A stretch of 64,000 nucleotides of DNA from an uncultured Microbulbifer sp. GTDB taxonomy: Bacteria; Pseudomonadota; Gammaproteobacteria; Pseudomonadales; Cellvibrionaceae. This document shows, piece by piece, positions 14,906-26,239 of the stretch. The stretch is from NCBI RefSeq assembly GCF_947504145.1, contig NZ_CANNGQ010000001.1, forward strand, positions 992,001 to 1,056,000. Direction: 5' to 3'. Numbering within the stretch: the stretch's first letter is position 1; every line of letters begins with the position of its first letter. Below the pieces are notes generated by a model. It worked only from the letters and a program-made list of their open reading frames with translations. It ran no database searches and was not told the DNA's origin. The position numbers and the translations under genes are program-made.

Positions 14906-15587
14906 TACGGACCTTGGCGCCATCTGGCTGACGTTGCGCCTCGCCACAACCGTGACCCTTCTTCTGTTAGTTCTGGGCACGCCACTGGCCCTGTGGCTGG
15001 CCAGAACCCGCTCTATCTTCAAGGGGCCAGTCAGTGCGCTGGTGGCGCTGCCACTGGTGCTTCCGCCAACAGTGCTGGGCTTTTATCTGCTGATTTTCAT
15101 GGGGCCCAGTGGCCCAATGGGAAAATTTACCGAGGCACTTGGGCTGGGCACCCTGCCATTTACCTTCTGGGGTCTGGTCGTCGCCTCCCTGCTCTACTCG
15201 CTCCCGTTTGTGGTTCAACCGATTCAGAATGCTATTGAGGCTCAGGGGCCGCGCCCCGGTGAAGTCGCGGCGACTCTGCGCTCGGGCCCATGGGATTCCT
15301 TCTGGCACGTTACCCTGCCACTGGCAAAGCCTGGCCTGTTGACGGCGGCGGTACTCGGCTTTGCCCATACGGTAGGCGAATTTGGAGTGGTACTGATGAT
15401 TGGCGGCAACATTCCCGGAGAAACCCGGGTGGTTTCCGTGCAGATCTACGACCATGTGGAAGCGCTGGAATATACCCAGGCGCACTGGCTGTCGGCGGCG
15501 ATGATCGTATTTTCGTTTGCGGTGTTACTGCTGCTGTATCTGTTGCAGCAGCGCAAATCGGCCGTGGGGTTACGCTATGGATCATAA
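14895..15587 (+). CDS. modB: Molybdate ABC transporter permease
   Basis: ModB is the membrane channel subunit. The 230-residue protein has about five to six membrane segments, a typical N-terminal start ([20 protein letters not shown]), and the EAA loop ([20 protein letters not shown]) that contacts ModC. Length matches the family. It overlaps modA at its start and modC at its end. Confidence 0.92.
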   Translation: MLSDTDLGAIWLTLRLATTVTLLLLVLGTPLALWLARTRSIFKGPVSALVALPLVLPPTVLGFYLLIFMGPSGPMGKFTEALGLGTLPFTFWGLVVASLLYSLPFVVQPIQNAIEAQGPRPGEVAATLRSGPWDSFWHVTLPLAKPGLLTAAVLGFAHTVGEFGVVLMIGGNIPGETRVVSVQIYDHVEALEYTQAHWLSAAMIVFSFAVLLLLYLLQQRKSAVGLRYGS

Positions 15588-16725
15588 CCGCGATCCCACT
15601 CCCGGTATCCAGGGGCATTTTCATCTCCCCCGCAGCAATGGCGACCAGCAGGGGGCCTTCACCCTCGATGCAAAACTGGACCTGCCCGGGACGGGTGTTA
15701 CCGGTATTTTCGGGCCATCGGGCTCAGGAAAAACCACCTTGCTTCGCTGTATCGCCGGACTGCAGTCTTGTAAAAATGCGAGCCTGTCGGTGAATGGCGA
15801 AACCTGGCAGTGCAGCAGTAAACGCGTGTTTATCCCGGTACACCGGCGTCCACTGGGGTTTGTATTTCAGCAGCCGAGCCTGTTTGCGCATCTCAGCGCA
15901 GGAAAAAACCTGGAATTTGCACGCAAACGCGCGGGCGAAGCCGTCTCCGATTCCGATTTTCAAAAAATCATTGAGCTGATGGGAATCGGCGATCTTCTCA
16001 GTCGGGGGCCCGAGTCGCTGTCCGGTGGTGAGCAGCAGCGCGTCGCGATCGCACGGGCCCTGCTGATTAAACCCAGACTCCTGTTGATGGATGAACCACT
16101 CGCCTCGCTCGACCAGATGCGCAAACGGGAGATTCTCCCCTACCTGGAAAAAATGCACCGGGCATTCGATATCCCAATTTTGTACGTCAGCCACTCCGTT
16201 GATGAGATTGCGCGGTTGGCGGATTACCTGTTGTTGATGGAGGAAGGAAAAGTCATTGGCGAAGGTAAAGCCGCGGCCCTTCTCTCCAGGGAAGACTTTC
16301 CCGCACAGCTGGGGGACGATCTAGGGGTATTGCTGGAAGCGAAAATCGCAGAGCGAGATGATCAGTGGAAGCTGCTGCGCGCCGGGTTTGAGGGTGGTGC
16401 TCTGTGGTTGCGGGACGGTGGTGAGCCTATTGGCGAGTCAATCCGCTTGCGGGTGCTCGCCCGGGATATCAGCCTGACCCGCAGTGAAGATACCGCATCG
16501 AGTATCCTCAACCGGTTGCCGGTACGAGTGCAGGAAATCAGCCCGGATCGGGACCCCGCCATGGTGCTGGTGCGGCTTAAGCCGCTTTCTGACGAGGGCA
16601 ATGAAAATACATCGGGTTCCACCCGCCTGATTGCACGTATCACCCGCCGCTCTTTGCACCAGCTGTCGCTGGTGGCCGGCAGCGAACTCTGGGCCCAGAT
16701 AAAATCTGTCGCCATTGTTCGATAA
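15577..16725 (+). CDS. modC: Molybdate ABC transporter ATPase with Mop domain
   Basis: ModC powers molybdate import. The 382-residue protein shows Walker [10 protein letters not shown], signature [15 protein letters not shown], Walker [13 protein letters not shown] and the switch histidine in YVSHSVDE. The last 90 residues form a Mop-like regulatory domain ([20 protein letters not shown]). ATG 15577 overlaps the end of modB by 11 bases. A pair of hairpins follows at 16737-16793. Confidence 0.92.
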   Translation: MDHNRDPTPGIQGHFHLPRSNGDQQGAFTLDAKLDLPGTGVTGIFGPSGSGKTTLLRCIAGLQSCKNASLSVNGETWQCSSKRVFIPVHRRPLGFVFQQPSLFAHLSAGKNLEFARKRAGEAVSDSDFQKIIELMGIGDLLSRGPESLSGGEQQRVAIARALLIKPRLLLMDEPLASLDQMRKREILPYLEKMHRAFDIPILYVSHSVDEIARLADYLLLMEEGKVIGEGKAAALLSREDFPAQLGDDLGVLLEAKIAERDDQWKLLRAGFEGGALWLRDGGEPIGESIRLRVLARDISLTRSEDTASSILNRLPVRVQEISPDRDPAMVLVRLKPLSDEGNENTSGSTRLIARITRRSLHQLSLVAGSELWAQIKSVAIVR

Positions 16726-16736
16726 TCAACATTTCT

Positions 16737-16793
16737 TTGCCCGGTAAAACCGCTGGGCAAAAAAAGGCCGGGCTGCTTTCGCGAGGCCCGGCC
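16737..16793 (-). terminator. Terminator pair between modC and RND operon
   Basis: Reading leftward, GGCCGGGC (16793-16786) pairs with GCCCGGCC (16773-16766) and is followed by seven T residues (16765-16759), a good rho-independent terminator for the efflux operon. A second hairpin, TTTGCCC with GGGCAAA (16737-16761), lies just beyond and may serve modC from the other side. Confidence 0.75.
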
Positions 16794-16816
16794 AAGGTTT
16801 ACAGATGGTTAGCGGA

Positions 16817-19800
16817 TTACGCGGGATCCGTTGATCGCTCGCGCTCCGTTACCGCGCTCTTTTCTAGCGCCAGTGAATCGGTAAATTGACGGTCCGCAGC
16901 GGCGGCCTTTTGACGGCCGAACAGTTTCTGTACCACCACAAAGAACAGTGGAATAAAGAAAATACCCAGCAGTGTCCCAACGATCATCCCGCCAAGAACC
17001 CCGGTACCGATGGCCTGCTGCGCACCAGAACCGGCGCCGGTCGCTAGCGCCAGCGGCAACACGCCGAGGCCAAACGCCAGCGAGGTCATGATGATTGGGC
17101 GCAGGCGGTCGCGGACCGCGTGCATGGTGGCTTCTATCAGCTCCATTCCCGCTTCCAGGTTCTGCTTGGCGAACTCCACAATCAGAATCGCATTCTTACT
17201 GGTCAGTCCCACCGTGGTGAGCATGGCCACCTGGAAATAGATATCCCGGTCGAAGCCGCGCAGGTTACTCGCGATCACGGCGCCGAGAATACCCAGCGGT
17301 GCCACCATCAGTACCGCAGTAGGCACCGTCCAGCTTTCATACAGAGCCGCCAGGCACAGGAACACAATCAGGACCGACAGCGCGTACAGCAATGTCGTCT
17401 GCGAACCGGCCTGCTGCTCCTGATAGGAAAGTGCGGTCCACTCCAGGCCAAAACCTTCGGGCAACTGGCTGACCAGACGCTCCATTTCCGCCATGGCTTC
17501 ACCGGAGCTGACGCCGGGCGCACCCTGCCCCTGAATCTGCAACGCGGGGACACCGTTATAGCGTTCGAGGCGCGGTGACCCGTATTCCCAGTCAAAGGTG
17601 GCGAAGGACGATACCGGCACCATCTCGCCATTATTGTTGCGCACGGACCACAGGCGGAAGTCTTCCGGGTTCATCCGATAAGGCGCATCCGCCTGCATAT
17701 ACACACGCTTGATGCGGCCGCGGTCGATAAAGTCGTCGATATACTGACCACCCCAGGCAACCCCGAGGGTACTGTTTATCTCGCCGATGGAAACACCCAA
17801 CGCAGATGCCTTGGCATTGTTCACATTCAACTTGAACTGCGGCGTATCTTCCTGGCCATTGGGGCGCACACCGGTCAGCAGAGAACTCTGTGCAGCCATT
17901 CCCAATAACTGGTTGCGGGCGGTGATCAATGCCTCATGCCCCTGGTTGGCATTGTCCTTCAGGTACATGGCGAAACCGGCCGAGGTGCCGAGTTCCGGTA
18001 GTGCCGGCGGGGAAAATGCGTAAGCAATGGCATCCTTGATCTGGCTCAGGGCGCCCATGCCGCGCATGGCCACAGACTGTGCCTGCTCAGAATCCTCTTC
18101 GCGTTCGTCCCAGTCCTTCAGCTTGATAAACGCCATGGCATTGTTCTGGCCACTGCCGGCAAAGCTGAAGCCCTGCACCGAGAACACAGACTCCACCAGT
18201 TCCTCTTCATTGTTGAGGAAGTGATCTTCCAGCTTGTGCACCGATTCCATGGTGCGCTCCTGGGTAGCGCCAACCGGGGTCTGCACCAGCGAGAAGAGTA
18301 CGCCCTGGTCTTCTTCGGGCAGGAAGGAGCTCGGAGAGCGCACAAACAGGAACACCATGACGGCACTTAATAGGGCAAAGATCAGCATAAAGCGGCCACT
18401 GCGGGCGAGAATGCCACGCACGCCACGCTGATAGGAGGCGGCACCGCGATCAAACTTGCGGTTAAACCAGCCGAAGAATCCTTTCTGGGAGCCGTGTGAT
18501 CCCGGTTTCAGCATGGTGGCGCAGAGCGCCGGTGTCAGCACAATTGCCACCAGTACCGAGAAGGTCATGGCCGCAACGATCGTGGCGGAGAACTGCCGGT
18601 AGATAACGCCGGTGGAGCCCTCCATAAATGCCATCGGGACAAACACCGCCGACAGCACGACCCCGATACCGACCAGTGCGCCGGTGATCTGTTTCATGGA
18701 CTTTTTGGTGGCTTCGACGGGCGAAAGGTTTTCCTCGTGCATCACACGCTCGACGTTCTCGACCACCACGATGGCATCGTCCACCAGCAGACCGATGGCG
18801 AGCACCATGGCAAACATGGTGAGCATGTTGACAGAGAAACCGAGCAAAGCGAGTACACCGAAGGTGCCCAGCAATACGACCGGTACCGCAATCGTGGGAA
18901 TGATAGTGGCGCGGATGTTCTGCAGGAACAGAAGCATTACCAGGAACACCAGTACCACCGCTTCGACCAGGGTGTGTATCACACCTTCGATCGATACCTT
19001 CACGAAGGGTGTGGTATCGAATGGAATCACGGTTTTGAGGCCCGCAGGGAAATACGGGCTCAGCTCGTCGAGTTTTGCTTTTACCGCATCTGCGGTATCC
19101 AGCGCGTTGGCACCGGTGGCGAGAGAAACCGCGACACCGGTGGCCGGCGCCCGATTGTAGCGGGTGATGTTGCCGTAGCTCTCCGCCCCCAGTTCCACGC
19201 GGGCGACATCGCCAAGAGTGAGGATGGAGCCGTCGGTATTGGCCCGTACCACAACATTGCGAAACTCTTCCGGCGTCTGCATACGGCTTTGCGCAGTGAT
19301 ACTGGCGGTCAGCTGCTGCCCTGCAATGGCAGGTGTGCCGCCGAGGCTGCCGATGGCGACCTGCTGATTCTGGTTGCGCACCGCGGTCATGATGTCCGTG
19401 GGCGTCAGTTTGTAGGCATCGAGCTTATTGGGGTCCAGCCAGATACGCATGGCATATTTGGATCCGAACACCTGAATGCTGCCCACACCGGGTACCCGGC
19501 TGAGTGGGTCGACCACATTGGACACAACGAAGTCGGCAATATCTGCCTTCTCCATGCTCCCGTCAGTAGACACAAAGCCCGCGACCAGCAGGAAGCCCGA
19601 GCGCCCCTTACCCACGGTAATGCCCTGGCGCTGTACTTCTTCCGGCAACAGCGGCATGGCCAGCTGCAGCTTGTTCTGCACCTGCACCTGGGCAATATCC
19701 GGGTCGGTGCCGTTTTCGAACGTCAGGGTAATCCCTACGGTACCGATGGATTCACTGGTGGCCGACATATAAATCAGGCCGTCGAGCCCTTTCATGTTCT

Positions 19801-19999
19801 GCTCGATCACCTGGGTGACCGTGTCTTCGATGACTTTGGCCGACGCGCCGGGGTAGCTCGCTGAGATGGAAACCACCGGCGGTGCAATATCCGGGTAGCG
19901 CTCTACCGGCAATTTGGTAATCGCGAGGCCGCCAAACAGCATCACGACGATGGCCATCACCCAGGCAAAGATCGGGCGATCGATAAAGAAACCTGCCAT
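16817..19999 (-). CDS. RND multidrug efflux permease (AcrB/MexB type)
   Basis: The 1060-residue inner-membrane pump extrudes hydrophobic compounds using the proton gradient. It starts with the HAE1-family N-terminus ([20 protein letters not shown]), and the proton-relay pair DD lies in [16 protein letters not shown] of the fourth membrane helix; [20 protein letters not shown] and the second permease repeat are present. It follows the adaptor gene by five bases. No outer-membrane channel gene lies in the operon, so it must use one encoded elsewhere (TolC-like). Expression is probably governed by the divergent TetR regulator. Confidence 0.93.
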   Translation of the reverse strand: MAGFFIDRPIFAWVMAIVVMLFGGLAITKLPVERYPDIAPPVVSISASYPGASAKVIEDTVTQVIEQNMKGLDGLIYMSATSESIGTVGITLTFENGTDPDIAQVQVQNKLQLAMPLLPEEVQRQGITVGKGRSGFLLVAGFVSTDGSMEKADIADFVVSNVVDPLSRVPGVGSIQVFGSKYAMRIWLDPNKLDAYKLTPTDIMTAVRNQNQQVAIGSLGGTPAIAGQQLTASITAQSRMQTPEEFRNVVVRANTDGSILTLGDVARVELGAESYGNITRYNRAPATGVAVSLATGANALDTADAVKAKLDELSPYFPAGLKTVIPFDTTPFVKVSIEGVIHTLVEAVVLVFLVMLLFLQNIRATIIPTIAVPVVLLGTFGVLALLGFSVNMLTMFAMVLAIGLLVDDAIVVVENVERVMHEENLSPVEATKKSMKQITGALVGIGVVLSAVFVPMAFMEGSTGVIYRQFSATIVAAMTFSVLVAIVLTPALCATMLKPGSHGSQKGFFGWFNRKFDRGAASYQRGVRGILARSGRFMLIFALLSAVMVFLFVRSPSSFLPEEDQGVLFSLVQTPVGATQERTMESVHKLEDHFLNNEEELVESVFSVQGFSFAGSGQNNAMAFIKLKDWDEREEDSEQAQSVAMRGMGALSQIKDAIAYAFSPPALPELGTSAGFAMYLKDNANQGHEALITARNQLLGMAAQSSLLTGVRPNGQEDTPQFKLNVNNAKASALGVSIGEINSTLGVAWGGQYIDDFIDRGRIKRVYMQADAPYRMNPEDFRLWSVRNNNGEMVPVSSFATFDWEYGSPRLERYNGVPALQIQGQGAPGVSSGEAMAEMERLVSQLPEGFGLEWTALSYQEQQAGSQTTLLYALSVLIVFLCLAALYESWTVPTAVLMVAPLGILGAVIASNLRGFDRDIYFQVAMLTTVGLTSKNAILIVEFAKQNLEAGMELIEATMHAVRDRLRPIIMTSLAFGLGVLPLALATGAGSGAQQAIGTGVLGGMIVGTLLGIFFIPLFFVVVQKLFGRQKAAAADRQFTDSLALEKSAVTERERSTDPA

Positions 20000-20004
20000 T
20001 GCTG

Positions 20005-21225
20005 TTACCCCTTGCTGGCGTCGTTCTGCGCTTGCTTCTGTGTGTTGTCTGCGGATTCAGTCGCGCTGGATGGCGCTGGCAGGTCCACCGGTGCGGGTGG
20101 AGCCGCCTCGCCAGGATTCACCACCGCACCCGGGCGAATCTTCTGTAGCCCTTCGACGATCACGCGATCGCCGGCCTTGAGGCCACTTTCCACAAGCCAG
20201 GCGCTTCCCACGGTCTGGGAGACTTTGACCGGGCGCGCTTCGACGGTATTGCCCTCCCCAAGTACCATCGCGGTGGTGTTGCCTTTCGGGTCGCGAGAGA
20301 TGCCCTGTTGCGGTACCAGCACCGCGTTTTCACGCTGACCGCTGCCGACAGACGCCCGCACATACATACCCGGCAACAGCAGATGGTCGGGGTTGGGTAC
20401 CACCACGCGCAGTCTCACGCTGCCCGTCGTGGGATCCACACTTACCTCAGAGAATTCGAGTTTTCCAGCGTGGGGGTAGCGCGTGCCATCTTCCAGAAGG
20501 ATGGTCACCGGCAGGTTGTCTGTGCTCTGCAGGTTGCCCGCTGCCATGGACTGGCGAAGATTCAGCAGTTCGCTGACCGACTGGGTCAGATCCACATAAA
20601 TCGGATCCAGCTGCTGCACGGTCGCAAGCGCTGTGGACTGATTCGCGGTCACCAGGGCTCCCTGGGTTACGGCGGAAATGCCGATACGACCGCTGATCGG
20701 CGCGCTGATCCGGGCAAACTCCAGCATCACCTTGCTGCGGGCTACGGCAGCCTTGGCCGCGGCCACATCCGCCTTTGCTTGTCGCAGTGAAGCAATTGCG
20801 GTGTCGTTGTCCTGCTTGCTCACTGCTCCGGTCTTTACCAGATCTTTCGTGCGGTCGGCGTTCAGTTTCGACACATTCAGAGTGGCCTGAGCGCGTTCCA
20901 GTGAGGCTTTTGCACTGTCGAAGTCTGCCTGGTAGCGGGCATCGTCCAGCTGATACAGCGCCGCACCGGCCTCCACCATGCCCCCTTCCCTGAACAGCTG
21001 CTCCTTTACCAGGCCGTCTACCTGCGGGCGCACCTCGGCCACTTTGTAGGGGCTGGTACGGCCGGGCAGCTGGCGGGTTAGCGTGACTGCCTCGCTGGAG
21101 AGGGTGACGACGGTGACCTGAGGCGTGGGCCCCTGCATGGCCTGCTGCTTCTCGCCACAGGCTGACAATAGTGCAATGGCCAACAGCAGGCTGCCGGAGA
21201 TCAACGACTTCTTCTTGTGCAACAT
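20005..21225 (-). CDS. RND efflux periplasmic adaptor lipoprotein (AcrA type)
   Basis: The 406-residue adaptor links the pump to an outer-membrane channel. It starts at ATG 21225 (GAGG upstream), with a lipoprotein signal whose lipobox LLSAC puts the acylated cysteine at residue 23. The biotinyl-lipoyl half-motifs flank a hairpin with [20 protein letters not shown], and the beta-barrel domain follows. The C-terminal tail is rich in Ala, Pro, Ser and Gln. It is the first gene of the operon. Confidence 0.93.
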   Translation of the reverse strand: MLHKKKSLISGSLLLAIALLSACGEKQQAMQGPTPQVTVVTLSSEAVTLTRQLPGRTSPYKVAEVRPQVDGLVKEQLFREGGMVEAGAALYQLDDARYQADFDSAKASLERAQATLNVSKLNADRTKDLVKTGAVSKQDNDTAIASLRQAKADVAAAKAAVARSKVMLEFARISAPISGRIGISAVTQGALVTANQSTALATVQQLDPIYVDLTQSVSELLNLRQSMAAGNLQSTDNLPVTILLEDGTRYPHAGKLEFSEVSVDPTTGSVRLRVVVPNPDHLLLPGMYVRASVGSGQRENAVLVPQQGISRDPKGNTTAMVLGEGNTVEARPVKVSQTVGSAWLVESGLKAGDRVIVEGLQKIRPGAVVNPGEAAPPAPVDLPAPSSATESADNTQKQAQNDASKG

Positions 21226-21448
21226 GAAAACCTCGGTATTGCGTCCATACCGGTGCCTGCAAGCGGCACCATTGATAGTTGAATCCATAAACGAAAGGCA
21301 TCGCACCCGAAAACCGGTGTGCCGATGCCTGACAGAATGACCGGCAAACAGGCCGGTTGAAAAGTGACCGACTGACTGAAAACCCGGTCAAAAAAAGACG
21401 ATCGCGCCAGACTTACATGACTAATCTGGCCTAATGAGCGCAATTTAA

Positions 21449-21491
21449 ATACATGCATGAATGAATATCAACTATTTATTCATGAATGTAT
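21449..21491. promoter_or_regulatory. Large operator palindrome between acrA-like gene and tetR
   Basis: Two 19-base halves, ATACATGCATGAATGAATA (21449-21467) and TATTTATTCATGAATGTAT (21473-21491), are inverted copies with 17 of 19 positions matching and a five-base spacer. The sequence resembles the TACATACATT...AATGTATGTA operator of E. coli AcrR. It lies in the 358-base divergent gap (21226-21583), where I see no other gene. Confidence 0.75.
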
Positions 21492-21583
21492 ATGAACTAA
21501 ACTGACCGGCATCACAGGTTTGTTGGTCCACAGATTCAGGGGCCAGTCAAGCGCGAACGTTAGAGATTCCGAGACCCACTTTC

Positions 21584-22249
21584 ATGGCCAAACGCAGAAA
21601 AGAAGACGCACTGGAAACACGCGAACGCATACTCGATGCCGCCATCGACGTGTTTGACCGTCGCGGTGTCTCCCGCCCTTCCCTAACTGAAATCGCCGAA
21701 CTGGCCGGTGTAACCCGGGGCGCGGTGTACGGCCACTTCCAGAATAAAGCGGACCTGTTTGGCGCCCTGGCCGACCGCATTCAGCTACCCGATGAATCCC
21801 TTTGCCAGGCCCCGCTTGAGGCCTGTGAAGACCCACTGGGTGAACTTTCGTCCCGCTGGCTGTTCATGTATCGGGAAGTCATGGCCAATGAGCAGTGGCG
21901 CAGGATTTTCACCATCATTTTGCGGCGCTGTGAGTGGGTACCGGAAAATGGTGAGATCAACGAACGCTGTGCCCAGGGGCATGCCGAGGCAAACCTGCGC
22001 CTGCGCAGCCTGCTTGAAAATGCGGTGGCCGTGGGTCAACTGCCTTCAGATCTGGACGTAGAGGTTGCAGTGCCAGTGGTGCATGCGGGGATTATTGGCC
22101 TGCTGCAACAGTGGGTAATGAACCCGGAAGCGTTTGATATTGCCGACGTAGGCGCCCGCCACGTTGCTGCGAACCTGGAGATGCTGCAGACCTCGCGTTT
22201 TCTACGCAAAACGCCCGCCACTACCGAGCCCACCTCGCTCTCTGTGTGA
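21584..22249 (+). CDS. TetR-family repressor of the RND operon (AcrR/TtgR-like)
   Basis: The 221-residue protein has the TetR DNA-binding domain (residues 12-58; SRPSLTEIAELAGVTRGAVY then GHFQNKADLF) and a C-terminal ligand domain of the MAATS type (LSSRWLFMYREVMANEQWRR). Divergence from the acrAB-like operon and the AcrR-like palindrome between them argue that it represses that operon and responds to pump substrates. It has the usual length for AcrR/TtgR. Confidence 0.88.
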   Translation: MAKRRKEDALETRERILDAAIDVFDRRGVSRPSLTEIAELAGVTRGAVYGHFQNKADLFGALADRIQLPDESLCQAPLEACEDPLGELSSRWLFMYREVMANEQWRRIFTIILRRCEWVPENGEINERCAQGHAEANLRLRSLLENAVAVGQLPSDLDVEVAVPVVHAGIIGLLQQWVMNPEAFDIADVGARHVAANLEMLQTSRFLRKTPATTEPTSLSV

Positions 22250-22599
22250 GCCGTTCAATTCTGCCGCGGGCCAGATATTGTTTGGCCTCAATTAAACGCA
22301 ATTGGCACTCAATTGGTCGAAAATCAGCCGGGAATCTAGCGTCGTTGGAAAATTCGCATTCCTGCGCGATTGATTTTTGAGCAAGATCTCAGCGGTATTT
22401 GCCTTCTGGCAGAAAAATCATTCTTTAATTTCCTGCAAACCTGACACCTTTCGCCTTGTACAAGAAGCAATTCATGCCTTTCGGAGCTTTCAGCCTTTAT
22501 ACTTGTCCTAAGCTATAAGTCGCCACTGCTCCGGAGTACCACGTCCGGATCACCAAGCCAGTGGGACGCCTTGATGTAGGACGTATAAAGAGACTCCTT
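22250..22599. other. Intergenic region upstream of prc
   Basis: This 350-base gap is AT-richer than its surroundings. I see no gene, RNA gene or strong terminator. It should hold the prc promoter, but no clear -35/-10 pair was found. Confidence 0.4.
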
Positions 22600-24702
22600 A
22601 TGCTTAGCAATCGAATAGCCGCTCTGATTTCCGGCCTTTCCTTTTCCTTCCTGATTCTTGTTGCGCCAGTTTCCCTGGCAGACAATGAAGAGCTAGAACC
22701 ACAAGAAGACCACGGTGGCACTGCCCGCGAGATCGTCAGCAAGCTCGAGATGCTGCACTACAACAAAATGAAGGTGGGCGACGAAATGTCCACCGGGTTG
22801 TGGGATGAATACATCGACAGCCTCGACCCCACCAAGAGTTACTTCCTCTCGTCCGACATCAGCGAGTTCCGCCAGTGGCGCAGCAAGCTGGACGACGACC
22901 TCAAGGCTGGCAACGTGGACCGCGGGTTTGAGATCTACAACCGCTACCGCCTGCGGGTGTCGGACCGGTTGAACAACATCCTGTCCCAGCTCGAAAACGG
23001 TCTGCCGAAGTTCGACTTCGCCAAAGACGAGTCTCTGGAGCTGGATCGCGAAAAGAGCGAATGGCCGCAATCCATCAGTGCTGCAGATGACCTCTGGCGC
23101 AAGCGCCTGAAGTCCAGCGTACTGAACCTGCGCCTGACCGAGAAAAGCGACGAGGAAATCGCCGACCTGCTGAAGCGCCGCTACAAGGGCCAACTCAAAC
23201 GTCTCGGCCAGCAGAATTCGGACGATGTGTTCGAGCTCTACATGAACTCGCTCACCCGCCTGTATGACCCCCACAGTAATTACCTGTCTCCACGTTCGCT
23301 GGAGAACTTCAACATGAGCATGTCCCTCTCCCTGGAGGGCATTGGCGCCGTGTTGCAGATGGAAGACGAGTACACCAAGGTTGCCCGCCTGGTGGCCGGT
23401 GGCCCAGCGGACCGCACCGGCAAGATCAAGCCCAACGACAAGATCGTGGCTGTGGGTCAGGATAAAGAGGGTGAGCTGGTAGACGTGGTCGGCTGGCGCC
23501 TGGACGACGTGGTCGATCTGATCCGCGGCTCCGCCGGCACTTTCGTGCGCCTGGAAACCATCCCTACCGGTGGCGACGGCTCGCACCGTACCATCACCAT
23601 CAAGCGCAGCAAGGTGAAGCTGGAAGACCAGGCAGCCAAGAAAGCCATCTTCGAGTTTTCCGACGGCGACCAGAATTACAAAGTGGGCGTCATCAACCTG
23701 CCCACCTTCTATATCGACTTTGAGGCGTACCGTCGCCGCGACCCCAATTACAAAAGTACTACCCGCGACGTAGCTCGTCTGCTGGATGAACTGCAGAAAG
23801 AAGGCGTAGACGGTATCGTTCTGGACCTGCGCAACAACGGCGGTGGTTCCCTGCAGGAAGCCACCATGCTCACCGACCTGTTTATCGACCAGGGCCCGGT
23901 GGTGCAGATCCGCCACGCCAATGAGCAGATCTCTCGCCACAACCGTTCGCGCTCTCGCGCCATGTACCGCGGTCCGCTGGTGGTGTTGATCAATCGCCTG
24001 TCTGCTTCCGCCTCGGAGATTTTTGCCGGCGCGATTCAGGACTACAACCGCGGCCTGGTGGTTGGCAATCAGTCTTTCGGTAAAGGCACCGTGCAAACCA
24101 TGGCACCGCTGAAAGAAGGCCAGCTGAAAATCACCCAGTCCAAGTTCTACCGCGTATCCGGTGACAGCACTCAGCACGCTGGTGTCTCTCCAGATATCGA
24201 CATGCCGCAGCTGATCGATAGCGAAAGTGTGGGTGAAAGCGCTTACGACACCGCCCTGCCCTGGGATCGCATCCACGCAGTGCGTCACGCAAAATATTTC
24301 AACCTGAAAGAAATGGTGCCGGACCTGGTGCGCAAACATAACAAGCGCACCGAAGTCGACCCGGACTTCATTTACCTGCGCGCGCAGTTCGATCATCAGA
24401 CCGAACGGGCTAACCGCAAGTCGGTCTCCCTGAATGAGGAAACCCGTATTCAGGAACGCGAGCAGATGAATCAGGAAATGCTCGCACTGGAAAATCAGCG
24501 TCGCGAAGCAAAAGGCCTTGAGCCGTATGAGAGCTTTGAAGCCTATGAGAAGAGCGAGTCGGAAGATGTGGAACCTGTCGGTGGCCCGGTAGAAATCACG
24601 CTCGAAGACGACCCTGTATTGAACGAAGCGGGCTACATCATGGCGGACTTTATCGGCCTAAAAAAGCACGCTAGCTCACCGCAGGTTGCCAATTTCGATT
24701 GA
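22600..24702 (+). CDS. prc: Carboxy-terminal processing (tail-specific) protease Prc
   Basis: Prc degrades periplasmic proteins from their C-termini and processes cell-wall enzymes. The 700-residue product starts at ATG 22600 with a signal peptide ending VSLADNEE. A PDZ domain (LEGIGAVLQMEDEYTKVARL onward) precedes the S41 peptidase domain. The Ser-Lys dyad should be S470 in SASASEIFAG and K495 in FGKGTVQ, 25 residues apart as in the E. coli enzyme. A C-terminal domain (DUF3340-like) follows. A terminator follows at 24784-24825, so it is transcribed alone. Confidence 0.93.
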   Translation: MLSNRIAALISGLSFSFLILVAPVSLADNEELEPQEDHGGTAREIVSKLEMLHYNKMKVGDEMSTGLWDEYIDSLDPTKSYFLSSDISEFRQWRSKLDDDLKAGNVDRGFEIYNRYRLRVSDRLNNILSQLENGLPKFDFAKDESLELDREKSEWPQSISAADDLWRKRLKSSVLNLRLTEKSDEEIADLLKRRYKGQLKRLGQQNSDDVFELYMNSLTRLYDPHSNYLSPRSLENFNMSMSLSLEGIGAVLQMEDEYTKVARLVAGGPADRTGKIKPNDKIVAVGQDKEGELVDVVGWRLDDVVDLIRGSAGTFVRLETIPTGGDGSHRTITIKRSKVKLEDQAAKKAIFEFSDGDQNYKVGVINLPTFYIDFEAYRRRDPNYKSTTRDVARLLDELQKEGVDGIVLDLRNNGGGSLQEATMLTDLFIDQGPVVQIRHANEQISRHNRSRSRAMYRGPLVVLINRLSASASEIFAGAIQDYNRGLVVGNQSFGKGTVQTMAPLKEGQLKITQSKFYRVSGDSTQHAGVSPDIDMPQLIDSESVGESAYDTALPWDRIHAVRHAKYFNLKEMVPDLVRKHNKRTEVDPDFIYLRAQFDHQTERANRKSVSLNEETRIQEREQMNQEMLALENQRREAKGLEPYESFEAYEKSESEDVEPVGGPVEITLEDDPVLNEAGYIMADFIGLKKHASSPQVANFD

Positions 24703-24783
24703 GCCCCTGCGCTGAGCACCTGCGGCGAACTAAAGAGGCCAGCGACATGATTGGCCCGAAACAATTTGCATAAACACTTAAAC

Positions 24784-24825
24784 CCGAGGCCCGGTATTCT
24801 CACGAATAGCGGGCTTCGGTTTTTT
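24784..24825 (+). terminator. Rho-independent terminator of prc
   Basis: CCGAGGCCCG (24784-24793) pairs with CGGGCTTCGG (24810-24819), with one G-T wobble, followed by six T residues (24820-24825). Confidence 0.8.
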
Positions 24826-24845
24826 ACGATTTCCGGGGAGAGAAA

Positions 24846-25661
24846 ATGAAAGTCGTATCCTTTAACGTAAACAGCATCCGCGCGCGCCTGCATCAGATGG
24901 AGGCGCTGGTAGAGAGTCATTCGCCCGATATTATCGGTCTGCAGGAAACCAAAGTTACCGACGAAGACTTCCCGATCGATGTGATTCGCGATCTCGGCTA
25001 TGAGGTCATTTACTTCGGTCAGAAGACACACTACGGCGTCGCCCTACTCTCCCGCTATCCGTTCATCAAAAAGCAGTACGGCTTCCCTACTGACGCCGAA
25101 GACGCGCAGCGCCGCCTGGTCGCGGGTCAGTTTGATATTGGCGCTGACCAGCCACTCACCGTCCTGAATGGCTATTTCCCCCAGGGGGAAAACCGCGAAC
25201 ACCCGGTCAAGTTTCCCGCCAAGCAAAAATATTATGCCGATCTGGATGCCTACCTGAACAAGGAGTGCGACAACAAAGCGCCAGTGCTGGTGATTGGCGA
25301 CATGAATATTTCCGCCTCAGACCTGGATATTGGCATTGGTGAGTCAAACCGCAAGCGCTGGTTGCGGGACGGTAAATGCAGCTTCCTGCCGGAGGAGCGT
25401 GAGTGGCTGGAGAAAATTTATAATTGGGGACTGACCGATACCTTTCGCGCTCAGAATCCTGAGACCAACGATCTGTTCAGCTGGTTTGACTACCGCAGCC
25501 GGGGCTTCGATCGCGAGCCCCGCCGCGGGCTGCGTATTGACCTGATCCTCGCCTCCGGGTGCCTTGCGGACAAGTGCGTAGCCACCGGTATTGATTACGA
25601 TATCCGCGCTATGGAGCGCCCCTCGGATCACGCACCCGTCTGGGCTGAGTTCGACATCTGA
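24846..25661 (+). CDS. xthA: Exodeoxyribonuclease III
   Basis: This 271-residue enzyme is an AP endonuclease and 3'-5' exonuclease for base-excision repair. Recognisable motifs are FNVNSIRAR (N7), LQETKV (metal ligand E34), GDMNI and the terminal [18 protein letters not shown] precedes the ATG. Length fits the XthA family. A strong hairpin follows the stop. Confidence 0.93.
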   Translation: MKVVSFNVNSIRARLHQMEALVESHSPDIIGLQETKVTDEDFPIDVIRDLGYEVIYFGQKTHYGVALLSRYPFIKKQYGFPTDAEDAQRRLVAGQFDIGADQPLTVLNGYFPQGENREHPVKFPAKQKYYADLDAYLNKECDNKAPVLVIGDMNISASDLDIGIGESNRKRWLRDGKCSFLPEEREWLEKIYNWGLTDTFRAQNPETNDLFSWFDYRSRGFDREPRRGLRIDLILASGCLADKCVATGIDYDIRAMERPSDHAPVWAEFDI

Positions 25662-25682
25662 CCCCGCAGTCCCAACTTATAT

Positions 25683-25715
25683 CCCAAGAAGCGGAGCGCC
25701 AGCGCGCTTCTTGGG
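25683..25715 (+). terminator. Hairpin after xthA
   Basis: CCCAAGAAGCG (25683-25693) and CGCTTCTTGGG (25705-25715) are perfect 11-base inverted repeats with an 11-base loop. The following sequence is pyrimidine-rich (CTTCTTCTG) rather than a pure T run, so it is a likely but imperfect terminator. Confidence 0.6.
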
Positions 25716-25791
25716 CTTCTTCTGCCGCTGCTTCCAGCCCCCGCACCACACGCTATCCTGTAAAGTCCCGGCTGCATATCTGAAAAACCAT

Positions 25792-25827
25792 ATATTCGAT
25801 ATTCCATATATACGGAATGTTGAATAT
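25792..25827. promoter_or_regulatory. ArsR operator
   Basis: ATATTCGATATTCC (25792-25805) and GGAATGTTGAATAT (25814-25827) form an inverted repeat with 11 of 14 pairs and an eight-base spacer, about 30 bases before the arsR start. This is the expected place and shape for autoregulation by ArsR. Confidence 0.7.
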
Positions 25828-25857
25828 ACTTTGCCGCAGATCAATCGGAGATCCACC

Positions 25858-26202
25858 GTGAACCCTGTCGCTTTCTACAAATGTCTTGCTGATGACACCC
25901 GCCTGCGCAGCCTCTTGCTGATTGCACGCGAGGGCGAGCTCTGCGTATGTGAGCTGATGGAAGCGCTCAAGCAGAGCCAGCCAAAGATTTCACGACACCT
26001 TGCCCAGTTGCGTCAGTGTGAGCTGTTGAGTGACCGCCGCCAGGGCCAATGGGTGTTTTACAGCCTGAACCCCAGCCTGCCCGATTGGGCCAGTCAGGTT
26101 CTGGGAATGACCCTTACTCAAAACCCCGCATTCATCACCGAAAACACCGAAGCACTTGCCCGTATGCAATCGCGCCCCGTGCGCGATAGGCAGTGTTGCT
26201 AA
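25858..26202 (+). CDS. arsR: ArsR arsenic-responsive repressor
   Basis: The 114-residue winged-helix repressor leaves DNA when As(III) binds. The metal site is the classic ELCVCEL motif (C32 and C34 region) and the recognition helix is SQPKISRHLAQLR. The start is GTG 25858, with CGGAG seven bases upstream. A Cys-Cys pair ends the protein (RQCC), as in some relatives. It heads the operon arsR-arsC-acr3-arsH and is preceded by a good operator palindrome. Confidence 0.9.
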   Translation: MNPVAFYKCLADDTRLRSLLLIAREGELCVCELMEALKQSQPKISRHLAQLRQCELLSDRRQGQWVFYSLNPSLPDWASQVLGMTLTQNPAFITENTEALARMQSRPVRDRQCC

Positions 26203-26239
26203 ACAATTTGTTTTACATCCGAGCCAGGAAAAGAAAACC

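Noticed and set aside
16817..21225. Full tripartite efflux operon with outer-membrane channel
   Set aside because: Only the adaptor and permease genes are present; the next genes on each side are unrelated.
22693..24396. A 567-codon open frame on the minus strand opposite prc
   Set aside because: It lies entirely within the well-supported prc gene; long antisense frames are common in GC-rich genes. The translation has no recognisable domain.
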